The notes: generated by a model not told the origin, from the letters alone. A stretch of DNA of 61,685 bases from Natrinema versiforme JCM 10478 (GCF_000337195.1 NZ_AOID01000014.1:28522-90206); one strand, 5' to 3'. Numbered from the stretch's first letter, positions 8,761 to 16,669 are shown. Numbers and translations are program-made.

Positions 8761-10023
8761 TTATTCTACCCGCGCCTCGAGCCAGCGGACCGCGGGCGTC
8801 GCGGTGATGCCGTGGATGATGATCGAGATGAGGACGACGGCTCCGACGGTGGCCCACAGGAGACCCGCATCGGGGAACGCCCCCTCGTTTAACCCGTGTG
8901 CGAGGTAGTAGAACGAGCCGATCCCGCGCACGCCGAAGAAGGCGATCGTCGCCCGTTCGGCGGGGTCGCGGTCGAAGCCGAGAAACCCGATCAGTCCGGC
9001 GAGCGGCCGGACGAGGAACACGATCGCGACCGCCGCCGCGATCGCCTCGAGCGTGAGCGGTTCGAGGAGGCCGCCGACGATCGCGCCGCCGAAAAAGAGC
9101 ATGATCAGCGCCATCATCACCTGCTCGGCGAACTCGCTGACCTCGTGGAGCGATCGGTTGTAGTCGTGTGAGCGCTCGTAGTGGCGGACCATCAGCGCGG
9201 CGACGAAGACCGCGATGAAGCCGTAGCCGCCGACGAGTTCGGTCGCCCCGTAGACGAGCAGGGTGCCGGCGATCGCCTCGAGTCCGCGGACCGACTCCGC
9301 GACGGGGGTGTCCGGTTCCGTCGCGAAGACGGCGCGAGCGGTCAGATAGCCGAGGACGACGCCGGCGATCACGCCGACGACGATCCGGTAGCCGACGTCG
9401 ACGAGGAGCCACTCGCCGAGCCAGTTGCCCGGCGCGAGTCCGACGAGGGCGATCGCGATCGCCAGGTTGGTAAACGGGAACGCGAGCCCGTCGTTCAGTC
9501 CCGCCTCCGAGGTGAGCGCGAACCGGACCTCGTCTTCCATCCCCGCCTTCTCGTCGGCCGACTCCGCCTCGGTCCCCATTCCCGGCCCGCGGACCTGAAC
9601 CTCCGAGGCCAACACCGGGTCCGTCGGGGCGATACAGGCACCGAGCAGGACCGCGGTCGGAATCACGAGCCCGGTCCACCACCCGAGCAGCGCCGCGCCG
9701 GCGATCGACAGCGGCATCGTGATCGCGAGCAGCCGCCACGTCGACGCCCACGCGCGCAGGCCCGGCACACGGTCGATCTTCAGCCCGACGCCCATCAGGG
9801 CGATGATGACCCCCAGTTCCGCGAGGTGTTCCGTCGTCGTCCCCTGCTCGAGCGGGTCGGGGGCGGGGAGGCCGATCGGCAGTCCGAAGACGAGCATCCC
9901 GAAGGCGACGAAGAAGATCGGCAGCGAGATCGCTCGATCGGAGACGAAGCGGGGGAGCACGGCGACGCCGAACAGTCCGACACCGATCACGACCAACCCG
10001 ACGTTGTACAGCTCGAGGGCCAT
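8761..10023 (-). CDS. Cation:proton antiporter, CPA1/NhaP type
   Basis: 420 residues with about 12 membrane segments. Diagnostic motifs are ACIAPTDPVLAS in the middle helix and SEAGLNDGLAFPF, which carries the Asn-Asp pair used for electroneutral Na+(K+)/H+ exchange in CPA1 antiporters. A charged loop after the first motif (GTEAESADEKAGMEDE) is a haloarchaeal feature. A late FFGVRGIGSFYYLAHGL segment is also typical of NhaP. The expected role is sodium extrusion and pH control at the cytoplasmic membrane. It is convergent with the membrane protein at 7532 (17 bp gap). Confidence 0.9.
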   Translation of the reverse strand: MALELYNVGLVVIGVGLFGVAVLPRFVSDRAISLPIFFVAFGMLVFGLPIGLPAPDPLEQGTTTEHLAELGVIIALMGVGLKIDRVPGLRAWASTWRLLAITMPLSIAGAALLGWWTGLVIPTAVLLGACIAPTDPVLASEVQVRGPGMGTEAESADEKAGMEDEVRFALTSEAGLNDGLAFPFTNLAIAIALVGLAPGNWLGEWLLVDVGYRIVVGVIAGVVLGYLTARAVFATEPDTPVAESVRGLEAIAGTLLVYGATELVGGYGFIAVFVAALMVRHYERSHDYNRSLHEVSEFAEQVMMALIMLFFGGAIVGGLLEPLTLEAIAAAVAIVFLVRPLAGLIGFLGFDRDPAERATIAFFGVRGIGSFYYLAHGLNEGAFPDAGLLWATVGAVVLISIIIHGITATPAVRWLEARVE

Positions 10024-10117
10024 CTGGGGCGGGGAGTCCTACGACGAATCGGCCCTTCATCCCGGTGCCGGCGTTTGCAGAACGAATCCATTTGCGCCGG
10101 GAGGGCGACGCCTAGTC

Positions 10118-10717
10118 ATGGCTCGGAACGCGGGCGACGAACGCGAGACGGCGACGCGGCGGCGGTTCCTCCAGGCCGGGTCCGTCGCCGCGGCCGTCGG
10201 ACTCGCCGGCTGCATCGAGGAGATGGGCACGGAGTTCCCCCAGAACACGGAGTGGCCGGTCTCGGAGTACGTCCCCGACCTCCCCGTCGCGGAGCGAAGC
10301 GCGATCCTTGAGGAGCGGATTCCGGAACTCGCGGCCGCCGATATCGCCGATCCCGAGGGGCTCGCGTCGACGCTCGAGGAATACGAGATGACCGTCGAGT
10401 CGGTCGAACGCGACCGGGACGTGCTCACACTCGAGTACGTCAACACGGATCGCTCCGACGAGGGGAACGTCCACGACGTCGCCCTGATCGCGGGCGGCTA
10501 CGCGGCGCTGCTCGACGCCGGCTACGACGCCGTCGCGCTGGGGGCGACGATCCTCGACGACGCGCCCGCTTCGTACGGCTCGGCGACGGTCGAGACTACC
10601 CATGCGGCGGAGTACAACACGGGCGAACTGACGGCCGCGGAATACGGCGAACTGGTCGTCTCGACGATCGAATCCCAGCGGTACGAACCGGAGGTCGGCG
10701 TCTCGCCGGAGGAGTAG
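10118..10717 (+). CDS. Tat-exported lipoprotein of unknown function
   Basis: 199 residues. The start at 10118 gives a classical twin-arginine signal ending in a lipobox: RRRFLQAGSVAAAVGLAGC, cleavage before Cys at about residue 32. The mature part is acidic, with two similar-looking alpha/beta stretches and no cysteine. No enzyme motif is visible. The protein should be folded before export and anchored by a lipid at the outer face of the membrane, as is usual in haloarchaea. It is divergent from nhaP and convergent with the oxidase-like gene at 10748. Confidence 0.8.
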   Translation: MARNAGDERETATRRRFLQAGSVAAAVGLAGCIEEMGTEFPQNTEWPVSEYVPDLPVAERSAILEERIPELAAADIADPEGLASTLEEYEMTVESVERDRDVLTLEYVNTDRSDEGNVHDVALIAGGYAALLDAGYDAVALGATILDDAPASYGSATVETTHAAEYNTGELTAAEYGELVVSTIESQRYEPEVGVSPEE

Positions 10718-10747
10718 GGGCGGCCCACCCGCGATGGCCGCTCTCGG

Positions 10748-12130
10748 TCACTGGTCGGGCGACACGTCCACGTCGGGTTCGCTTCCCCCTGTCGAAGCGG
10801 GGTCGTCGCTCGACTCGAGCGCGCTCGCGAGGACGCCGGCGATCCCCTCGGGCCCGTGTCGGTGGATCGTCAGCAGCATGTTCGCGACGAACAGACCCAC
10901 GCCGAGCGTCGCGAGGACGCTGCTCGCGGTGACCGCGGCGGCCGGAAGCTCGATCAGCGGTGCCGCCGAGAGGCCGCCGAACCCGACGAGCGTGATCCAG
11001 AAGTCCGCCCGCTCGAGGCGGTCGTCGTAGAGATCGTCGATCATCGGCACCTGTTCGAAGCCCAGGCGATCGCTGTAGTGCTCGATCCAGATGATGAAGG
11101 GGACGATGTGGTAGAGCGAGCCGATGACGACGAAGCCGAAGACCCCGAAGAGCAGGAGTTGCCGCGCGTCGGGGTGACCGAACAGCGACTGGTAGGCGGT
11201 CGGCTCGGCCCACCACGTCGGCGCAGTGAGGGCGATCCACGCGGCGAGTGCCGCCGCGACGACCCAGTAGCGGGCGAGCATCGGCGATCGCTCGACCGTC
11301 GCGCCGGCGAGCAGTCGGACGATGACGATCACGAACGCGGCGAGTCCGAGGAGGAACGCGACCGCGCCGACGCGAGCAAGCGCCTCGAGCGCGAGCCCGC
11401 GTCCCAGCACGAGCGCGACGATCCCGGCGGGGACACACAGCTGCTCGAGGGTCAGCAGGCGCTCGCTGTACCGGTCGGGCTCGGCTTGGGTAAACATCTT
11501 CGCGAGCTGGAAGAGCGCGCCGACGACCGTCGCGAGCAGGGCTCCGAACAGCGCCAGCGTCGCGTGGGAGAGGTGGACCCCGAACCGGGTGACCGCGAGC
11601 GAATCGAACACGGGCGTCGTGAAGTCGACCGCCAGCAGGGCACCGAGCGGGGCGACGAGGGCGAACGACGCGAGCGCGACCGCGAAGTGTCGCTCCGTGA
11701 AATCGAACGGGCGCGCACGGGCGAGGGTTCGCCCGACGTTGTAGACGAACAGCCAGATCCCCGCGAGCAAGAGCGCGCCGCCGACCGGCAGCCACTCGAG
11801 GACGCCCGCGAGCAGCGCCGCCGCGAAGGCGGCCAGTCCGACGGTGACGAGCCACAACTGGGCGATCGCCAGCCGTTTGGAGTGGATCGTCACGCCGGAC
11901 CAGACGGGGACGAACTGCGTCATCGCGCCCATGATCGTCACGGCGATCCAGCCCACGAGCAAGACGTGGAGGTGCGCCAGACTCGAGTATCCGGGAAGCG
12001 TTCCGACGGCCATCGCCGTACCGCCGACGACCCCGACGACGAGGAATCCCAGCGCGAGCACGAAATGGCCCAACGGGATCGCCATCGGGGGCTGCTGGTC
12101 GGTCCGCAACCCGCCCGGTATTCCGTTCAT
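10748..12130 (-). CDS. Heme-copper oxidase subunit I-like membrane protein
   Basis: 460 residues with 12 or so membrane segments. Histidines sit where a cbb3/NOR-type subunit I binds heme and metal: SLAHLHVLLVGW in helix 2, HLSHATLALFGA in the middle, and LYHIVPFIIWIEH late in the sequence. Motifs MGAMTQFVPVW and GALFQLAKMFTQAEPDR also recall NorB/CcoN relatives. No full set of CuB ligands can be assigned by eye, so it may be a heme-binding relative rather than an oxidase or nitric oxide reductase. The start is placed at 12130 (MNGIPGGLR); the frame is open to 12175. A palindrome at 12168-12181 lies just upstream. The neighbouring heme-synthesis genes fit a heme protein. Confidence 0.65.
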   Translation of the reverse strand: MNGIPGGLRTDQQPPMAIPLGHFVLALGFLVVGVVGGTAMAVGTLPGYSSLAHLHVLLVGWIAVTIMGAMTQFVPVWSGVTIHSKRLAIAQLWLVTVGLAAFAAALLAGVLEWLPVGGALLLAGIWLFVYNVGRTLARARPFDFTERHFAVALASFALVAPLGALLAVDFTTPVFDSLAVTRFGVHLSHATLALFGALLATVVGALFQLAKMFTQAEPDRYSERLLTLEQLCVPAGIVALVLGRGLALEALARVGAVAFLLGLAAFVIVIVRLLAGATVERSPMLARYWVVAAALAAWIALTAPTWWAEPTAYQSLFGHPDARQLLLFGVFGFVVIGSLYHIVPFIIWIEHYSDRLGFEQVPMIDDLYDDRLERADFWITLVGFGGLSAAPLIELPAAAVTASSVLATLGVGLFVANMLLTIHRHGPEGIAGVLASALESSDDPASTGGSEPDVDVSPDQ

Positions 12131-12167
12131 GTCTCGTAGTTCGGCCCGCACGGCCGTGCCGTTCGTC

Positions 12168-12181
12168 CCGAACAAGTTCGG
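12168..12181. promoter_or_regulatory. Palindrome CCGAACAAGTTCGG in a divergent promoter
   Basis: This is a perfect inverted repeat with 6-bp arms and a 2-bp spacer. It lies 38 nt upstream of the oxidase-like start at 12130 and 43 nt upstream of the MoaD-like start at 12224, so it could control both. Its half sites CGAAC/GTTCG match those I recall for the haloarchaeal anaerobic regulator NarO, although that motif is remembered with a 4-nt spacer. Confidence 0.45.
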
Positions 12182-12223
12182 AACGGAGGGTTTGCCGGCT
12201 CGTCACGTACCGCTACCCGAACC

Positions 12224-12682
12224 ATGGAACCCAATCAAGCCGCGACCGCCGCCGCCGAGGAGCGAGCGGGTGGAACCGCCGCCGATCGACCGTCGGCCTC
12301 GACGACCGACCGAGACGCCGCCACGACGACCGTCACCGTGCGCTGTACCGGCCACGTCCGCGACGCCGTCGGCACGCACGAACTCGAGTTCACCTTCGAG
12401 GGCGATCGACTCCGAGATTTCCTCGAGTCGTTTTTCGAGGAGTACGACCTCGAGGACATGCTCATCGCCGAAACCGAGGCGGACGCAACCCACAGCGGGT
12501 GGGCACCGGTGCCCGACGACCTGCCCGGCACGTGGCGCAAGAACCCGGAGGGCGAACAGACGCGGCCGTACGCACGGGTCTGCATCAACGGCCGGTTCAA
12601 CGAACACCGCGGCGGATTCGAGGCGGAACTCACCGACGACGACCGCGTCGCGTTGATCTATCCGTTCATGTTCTGTTGCTGA
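12224..12682 (+). CDS. MoaD/ThiS-like beta-grasp protein ending in Cys-Cys
   Basis: 152 residues. A disordered acidic N-terminus (about 33 residues) is followed by a domain that begins TTTVTVRCTGHVRDAVG and ends RVCINGRFNEHRGGFEAELTDDDRVALIYPFMFCC. The last part follows the C-terminal pattern of MoaD/ThiS proteins (V-x-V-N-G-R ... L-x-D-G-D-R-V-A-L-x-P-P), but the essential C-terminal Gly-Gly is replaced by Cys-Cys. It therefore cannot be adenylated and thiocarboxylated in the normal way. An insert with Trp and Pro (residues 90-110) separates the two halves. It is followed by the CGCGG gene in the same direction and is divergent from the oxidase-like gene. Confidence 0.65.
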   Translation: MEPNQAATAAAEERAGGTAADRPSASTTDRDAATTTVTVRCTGHVRDAVGTHELEFTFEGDRLRDFLESFFEEYDLEDMLIAETEADATHSGWAPVPDDLPGTWRKNPEGEQTRPYARVCINGRFNEHRGGFEAELTDDDRVALIYPFMFCC

Positions 12683-12788
12683 GCCCAACGGCGGCGAGAG
12701 CGGTCGTCGACGCCGGCGATCGAACTCCGGCGGACGGCCGAACGCGTTCGTCTCAGCCCTTACGCCCGTTCGGGACCGAGTAACGACT

Positions 12789-13094
12789 ATGACCGAAGAC
12801 GTCTCCGGCGTCGAACCCGTCACGCGCAACGAGCACGAGGCCTCGTGGTCGGCGAACCTCGAGGGGCCGGAACACGCCGCGGACCGGGACCTGATCGTTG
12901 AGGAGGCCAAAGACGCCGTCGCCGAGACCGCCGACGGCTACCACGTCAACCTCGTCACTCACGGCGACCACGGTCATCCCGAGACGTACCTCTGGGACGA
13001 ACTCGAGGCCGCGTTCGACGGCGTTCGACTCGAGTACGTCGACCGGTGTGGCTGTGGCGGACACGTCACCCGCGTCCACGTCGGCAACGAGTAA
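12789..13094 (+). CDS. CGCGG-family small protein, candidate radical-SAM-modified peptide
   Basis: 101 residues. The C-terminal motif RCGCGGHVTRVHVG contains Cys-Gly-Cys-Gly-Gly at residues 87-91. This matches the family annotated as CGCGG putative rSAM-modified RiPP proteins, known mainly from haloarchaea. Ahead of it is a conserved-looking HVNLVTHGDHGHPETYLWDEL with three His and one Asp, which could bind metal. The body is acidic and soluble, with no leader-peptide cleavage motif and no signal. Its neighbours are two radical SAM/SPASM enzymes within 3.2 kb. A metal- or heme-binding carrier protein is an equally good reading. Confidence 0.7.
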   Translation: MTEDVSGVEPVTRNEHEASWSANLEGPEHAADRDLIVEEAKDAVAETADGYHVNLVTHGDHGHPETYLWDELEAAFDGVRLEYVDRCGCGGHVTRVHVGNE

Positions 13095-13186
13095 TCGGGA
13101 CGGCGACCGCCGCGAAATCGGCAGACGACTGGCGTTTCCTTGCAATCGTCAGGCGGGGCGGTATTTGATCGGGGTTGCTACAATCG

Positions 13187-13321
13187 ATGATGAGCACCCG
13201 AACGAGTCCGATCGACGAACCCGTCACCTGCCGGATCTGTGGCACCGAAAACGAGCATTGCTACACTTACTGCCGGCACTGTCTCGGCCAGCTTCCCGCG
13301 AGACCCGACTCCCGGCGCTGA
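13187..13321 (+). CDS. Zinc-ribbon microprotein, 44 residues
   Basis: ATG codons at 13187 and 13190, stop TGA at 13319-13321. The peptide contains two Cys pairs: CRICG, then after 12 residues CRHC, with an additional Cys and His between them (EHCYTYC). This is the pattern of the very small zinc-finger proteins common in haloarchaea. Codon third positions are mostly G or C, as in real genes here. A TATA-like GGTATTTGAT (13160-13169) lies about 24 nt upstream, so the transcript would be leaderless. It is convergent with ahbC. Function unknown. Confidence 0.6.
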   Translation: MMSTRTSPIDEPVTCRICGTENEHCYTYCRHCLGQLPARPDSRR

Positions 13322-13398
13322 GTTACTCGCGGTCGCTCGAGTCGGCGGAGCCTACTATCGACTTCGTTCCAGAAAGCGAGCGAAGAGCGCGTCGACGC

Positions 13399-14616
13399 TC
13401 AGTCCGCGGCACCGCCGACGACCGGCCCCGTTCCCTCGCCGTACACCTCGTCGTCACTGAGGTAACACTGCGGATCGGGGGCGAAGAGGTCGCCCGTCGT
13501 GGCAAGCGCCCGCAGCCGCGACGCGCCGCGACAGATCGACTGGTACTGACAGTCCGCACACTTTCCTTTCAGTCGCTCCTCGCGGTTCCGAAGCGCCTGG
13601 AGCAGCGGGTTCGACTCGTCGCTCCAGATCTCGCCGAACGGGCGGTCGCGGACGTTGCCCAGACTGTACCCCTGCCAGAACTGCGTCGGGTGGACGTTAC
13701 CCTGATAGTCCACGTCCGCGATCCGCTCGCCGGTCGGGTCGCCGCCGTTTCGCTCGAGGTGCTCGTAGACCGCTCGGGCCTTCGCCTTGCCGAAGTTCTC
13801 GCGGGCGTACTCCACGAGGAACGCGGCGTCGGCGTAGTTACCCACCAGCAGCGTCTCGATCTCCTCGCCGCGGTCGTGGTACTCGAGCGTGAGATCGGCA
13901 ACCTGCTTGATCGCCTCCCGTTTTGCCTGCGGCGAGAGGTCGGCGTCGACGATCTCGGCCCCGCGGCCGCCGTAATCGAGGTGGTAGAAACAGAACCGGT
14001 CGAGGCCCTTGTCGACCAGCAGTTCGACGACCCCCTCGAGGTCCGGCGCGTTCGCCTCGGTGATCGTGTACCGCAGCCCGGTCTTGAGCCCGGCCTCGAG
14101 ACAGTTTTCGATGCCGCGCACGGCGGCGTCGAACGCGCCCTCTTCGCCCCGGAACCGGTCGTTTCGCTCGGGGAGGCCGTCGACCGAGATGCCGGCGTAC
14201 TGGAGGCCGGCGTCGCGGAGCGCCGCGGCTTTCTCGGGAGTGAGCAGGGTGCCGTTCGAGGAGAGGACGGGGCGGAGTCCGCGGTCCGCAGCGTAGGAGA
14301 CGAGTTCGACCAGATCGTCGCGCACGAGCGGTTCGCCGCCCGAAAAGAGGATGACGGGCGCGCCGAAGTCCGCGAGCTGGTCGAGGAACGACTTCGCTTC
14401 GGCGGTCGTGAACTCGCCGGTCGCGGGGTCGGTCTCGGCCCCGGCGTAGCAGTGCGAGCAGTAGAGGTTACACCGGCGGGTCGTGTTCCAGACGACGACC
14501 GGTCGCCGCTGTTTCTCCTCGGTGATCTGGGGCTTTTTCGACTCGTCGGCTGCGTCGTAGCGCAGGCCGTCGCCCTCGGCGTCGAGATCGCAGAGCAGCT
14601 TGCTGATCGAGATCAC
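13399..14616 (-). CDS. ahbC: 12,18-didecarboxysiroheme deacetylase AhbC (radical SAM/SPASM)
   Basis: 405 residues with a GTG start at 14616 whose GTGA overlaps the stop of the Htur_1727-type gene. The N-terminus MISISKLLCD is followed by RPVVVWNTTRRCNLYCSHC, which holds the radical SAM cysteines C49, C53 and C56. This start and motif are those of AhbC, which removes acetate side chains from 12,18-didecarboxysiroheme to give Fe-coproporphyrin in the siroheme-dependent heme pathway of archaea. A second [4Fe-4S] SPASM region is seen near the C-terminus (GKCADCQYQSICRG ... PDPQC). FSGGEPLVRDD and SVDGLPERND are the usual TIM-barrel motifs. The alternative would be a close NirJ-type homologue. Confidence 0.8.
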   Translation of the reverse strand: MISISKLLCDLDAEGDGLRYDAADESKKPQITEEKQRRPVVVWNTTRRCNLYCSHCYAGAETDPATGEFTTAEAKSFLDQLADFGAPVILFSGGEPLVRDDLVELVSYAADRGLRPVLSSNGTLLTPEKAAALRDAGLQYAGISVDGLPERNDRFRGEEGAFDAAVRGIENCLEAGLKTGLRYTITEANAPDLEGVVELLVDKGLDRFCFYHLDYGGRGAEIVDADLSPQAKREAIKQVADLTLEYHDRGEEIETLLVGNYADAAFLVEYARENFGKAKARAVYEHLERNGGDPTGERIADVDYQGNVHPTQFWQGYSLGNVRDRPFGEIWSDESNPLLQALRNREERLKGKCADCQYQSICRGASRLRALATTGDLFAPDPQCYLSDDEVYGEGTGPVVGGAAD

Positions 14617-14963
14617 AGGCTGTTCACCTCGGAGGCACTCGCCGTCTCCTTGTAGACGCGCGGTTCCTCGCTCTCGTCGTCCTCGCCGCCGTCATCGTCG
14701 TCGGACCGGTCAGCGGCGTCGTCCGCGAGGCCGCGCGTCGAGTACCGTTCGACTTCCTCGGCCGGGCAGAGCCAGATGTCGGCGGCGTACCAGCCGAACA
14801 GCCGGGACGCGTGTTCGTGCGCTTCGGTCCCGCTGGCGGCGGCGACGCTGCCGACGTGGCGCATCGGGTCGCCCGCCTCGTCCCGGACGAAGACTTCCCA
14901 CTGCCGGGTCGGGTTCCCTCGTTCGTCGCTCTCGACTGCCGACCGGCGTGCTTTCTCGACCAT
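14613..14963 (-). CDS. Htur_1727-type small protein with PaaB-like domain
   Basis: 116 residues from the ATG at 14963; an upstream extension of the frame is not protein-like. It matches the haloarchaeal Htur_1727 family annotated as a radical-SAM-partnered candidate peptide. By eye its core, RQWEVFVRDEAGDPMRHVGS then ASGTEAHEHASRLFGW and DIWLCPAEEV, follows the PaaB subunit of phenylacetyl-CoA epoxidase (YEVFVR..G..HRHVGSL..A.....A..NA......IWVV...). It is therefore a folded domain with an acidic tail rather than an obvious short precursor. Its stop overlaps the ahbC start by 4 nt, so the two are coupled. It is divergent from the radical SAM gene at 15111. A chaperone, scaffold or recognition element for the enzymes is plausible. 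Confidence 0.75.
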   Translation of the reverse strand: MVEKARRSAVESDERGNPTRQWEVFVRDEAGDPMRHVGSVAAASGTEAHEHASRLFGWYAADIWLCPAEEVERYSTRGLADDAADRSDDDDGGEDDESEEPRVYKETASASEVNSL

Positions 14964-15110
14964 ATCGAGACCTTCGGGACGAGACCGAAGGTCGTTGCGC
15001 GACCTCCCAGCGGGCGGGAACACCGGCCCGTGCCGGCGAACATCTTCCCGTCTTCCCGAGCTGCGGGAACGAGAGGGGCGCTTTCGGTCGCCCGAGACCC
15101 AGCCACCGGT

Positions 15111-16256
15111 ATGCGCCCCGGCACTCTCGATACGTCCGAGCGACCGTTCGTCCTCATCTGGGAGCTCACGCAAGCCTGCGGGCTCGCCTGCGATCACTGC
15201 CGCGCCGACGCGAAGCCCCAGCGCCACCCCGACGAACTCTCCACGGCCGAAGGGAAGGAATTACTCGAGGGAGCCGCCGAGTTCGGCGACGGCCAACTGG
15301 TCGTGCTCTCGGGTGGCGACCCGCTCGTGCGCGACGATGTCGCGGAGCTGATCGCCCACGGCGACGACCTCGGACTGCGGATGACGATCACGCCGAGCGG
15401 GACCGGCTCGTTGACCGCTGATCGAATCGAAGAGATGGCCGACGCGGGGCTCAAACGGATGGCGGTGAGCCTTGACGGTGCCTCGCCGGAGGCCCACGAC
15501 GCCTTCCGCGGCGAGGACGGCAGCTTCGAGGAGACGATCCGCGCCGTCGAGGACGCCCGCGAGGTCGGCGTTCCCGTCCAGGTGAACACCACCGTCTGTC
15601 GCCAGACGGTCTCCGAACTCCCCGAAATCCGAGAGCTCCTGACAGAAATCGGCGCGGTCATGTGGAGCGTCTTCTTCCTCGTGCCGATCGGACGCGGGCG
15701 GGTCCTCGAGCCGATCGCGCCCGAACGAGCCGACGCGGTGATGGAGTGGTTGGCCGAGGTCAGCGACGAGGAACCGTTCGGCGTCAAGACGACCGAGGCA
15801 CCCCAGTATCGGCGGGTCGCGATGCAGCGCCAGCAACGGCAAGCGGATGCGGATGCCGACACGGACGACGGCGACGGGACCCCGACCGCCGGAATCAAGC
15901 GCCGAACCGGCATCGTCGCGGGCGATGGCTTCGGATTCGTCAGTCACACGGGAGAGGTGTTCCCCTCCGGGTTCCTGCCGGAATCGGCCGGCAACGTCCG
16001 TGATCGGCCGGTCACCGAACTCTATCGGGACTCCGAGCTGTTCCAGTCGCTCCGGGACCGCGATGGGCTCTCGGGGAAGTGCGGTGCCTGTCGGTATCGC
16101 AACGTCTGTGGCGGCAGTCGCTCGCGGGCGTTCGCCCACACCGGCGACCCGCTGGCGAGCGATCCGCTCTGCCCCTACGTGCCCGAGGGATACGATGGTC
16201 CGCTGCCGTGGGACGACGCCGACAGCGAAACGCGCGGCGTCTCGAGCGGCGACTGA
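15111..16256 (+). CDS. Radical SAM/SPASM protein of the TIGR04053 type (possible AhbD)
   Basis: 381 residues from the ATG at 15111. Radical SAM cysteines are in ELTQACGLACDHC (C23, C27, C30), with LSGGDPLVRDD and AVSLDGASPEAHD as barrel motifs. A SPASM region follows at GKCGACRYRNVCGGSRSRAF ... DPLCPYVPEG. The length and motifs fit the TIGR04053 radical SAM/SPASM family of halophiles. Two roles are open. It could be AhbD, the heme synthase that oxidatively decarboxylates Fe-coproporphyrin, completing the pathway that AhbC serves. Or it could be a maturase acting on the small proteins nearby. An acidic insert (about residues 245-262) is halophile-specific. It is divergent from the Htur_1727-type gene over 147 bp. 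Confidence 0.75.
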   Translation: MRPGTLDTSERPFVLIWELTQACGLACDHCRADAKPQRHPDELSTAEGKELLEGAAEFGDGQLVVLSGGDPLVRDDVAELIAHGDDLGLRMTITPSGTGSLTADRIEEMADAGLKRMAVSLDGASPEAHDAFRGEDGSFEETIRAVEDAREVGVPVQVNTTVCRQTVSELPEIRELLTEIGAVMWSVFFLVPIGRGRVLEPIAPERADAVMEWLAEVSDEEPFGVKTTEAPQYRRVAMQRQQRQADADADTDDGDGTPTAGIKRRTGIVAGDGFGFVSHTGEVFPSGFLPESAGNVRDRPVTELYRDSELFQSLRDRDGLSGKCGACRYRNVCGGSRSRAFAHTGDPLASDPLCPYVPEGYDGPLPWDDADSETRGVSSGD

Positions 16257-16669
16257 ATACCGCCTCGAGCCTTCTCGGACTCAAGCGGTACTCGATCAGG
16301 ACTGACGGCTCTCGCTCTCAGTCCTGGAAATACGAGAAAACAACTCGAGCGGCGTCCGAGACCGTCTGGCTGTCGAACAGCCGAACGGGCACGCGGGGGC
16401 GAGCCCCGCACGGTCTCGAGCGCCGTCAACGATAGCTCGGTGGAGCCGCCGCATCGAGACGCCGGTATCAGACCGGTCCTCGAGTGCACGCGCCGCCGTG
16501 GCAGGGATGTATGGATGGTGGTCGTGGTCGCGCAGGCAATCGCGTCCGTCGACCGCTCGCAGAGTTCGGACCGGTGGCGCGTGCGATTACGCAACGAGCG
16601 GGAACCACCGTCGGCGTTTTCCCGAAGACGTTCGCCGGGGGCTGTGCGGCCGTCGTGTCGCGCTGATCG
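16257..16669. other. Intergenic region with no gene recognised
   Basis: 413 bp between two converging genes. Reading frames crossing it have no protein-like composition. The only structure I see is an inverted repeat at 16297-16326. Confidence 0.6.
16297..16326. terminator. Stem-loop downstream of the radical SAM gene
   Basis: CAGGACTGA (16297-16305) and TCAGTCCTG (16318-16326) form a perfect 9-bp stem with a 12-nt loop, about 40 nt after the stop at 16256. No T-run follows, so a role in termination or transcript stability is only suggested by position. Confidence 0.4.

Noticed and set aside
10856..12139. 427-codon plus-strand frame opposite the oxidase-like gene
   Set aside because: Low-complexity Arg/Glu/Asp-rich shadow of a membrane protein.
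13399..14655. Plus-strand frame opposite ahbC reaching from about 12898
   Set aside because: The minus strand carries an unmistakable radical SAM enzyme; the plus frame has no motif.
14811..15110. N-terminal extension of the second radical SAM enzyme
   Set aside because: The extra 100 residues overlap the divergent Htur_1727-type gene and do not resemble radical SAM proteins.
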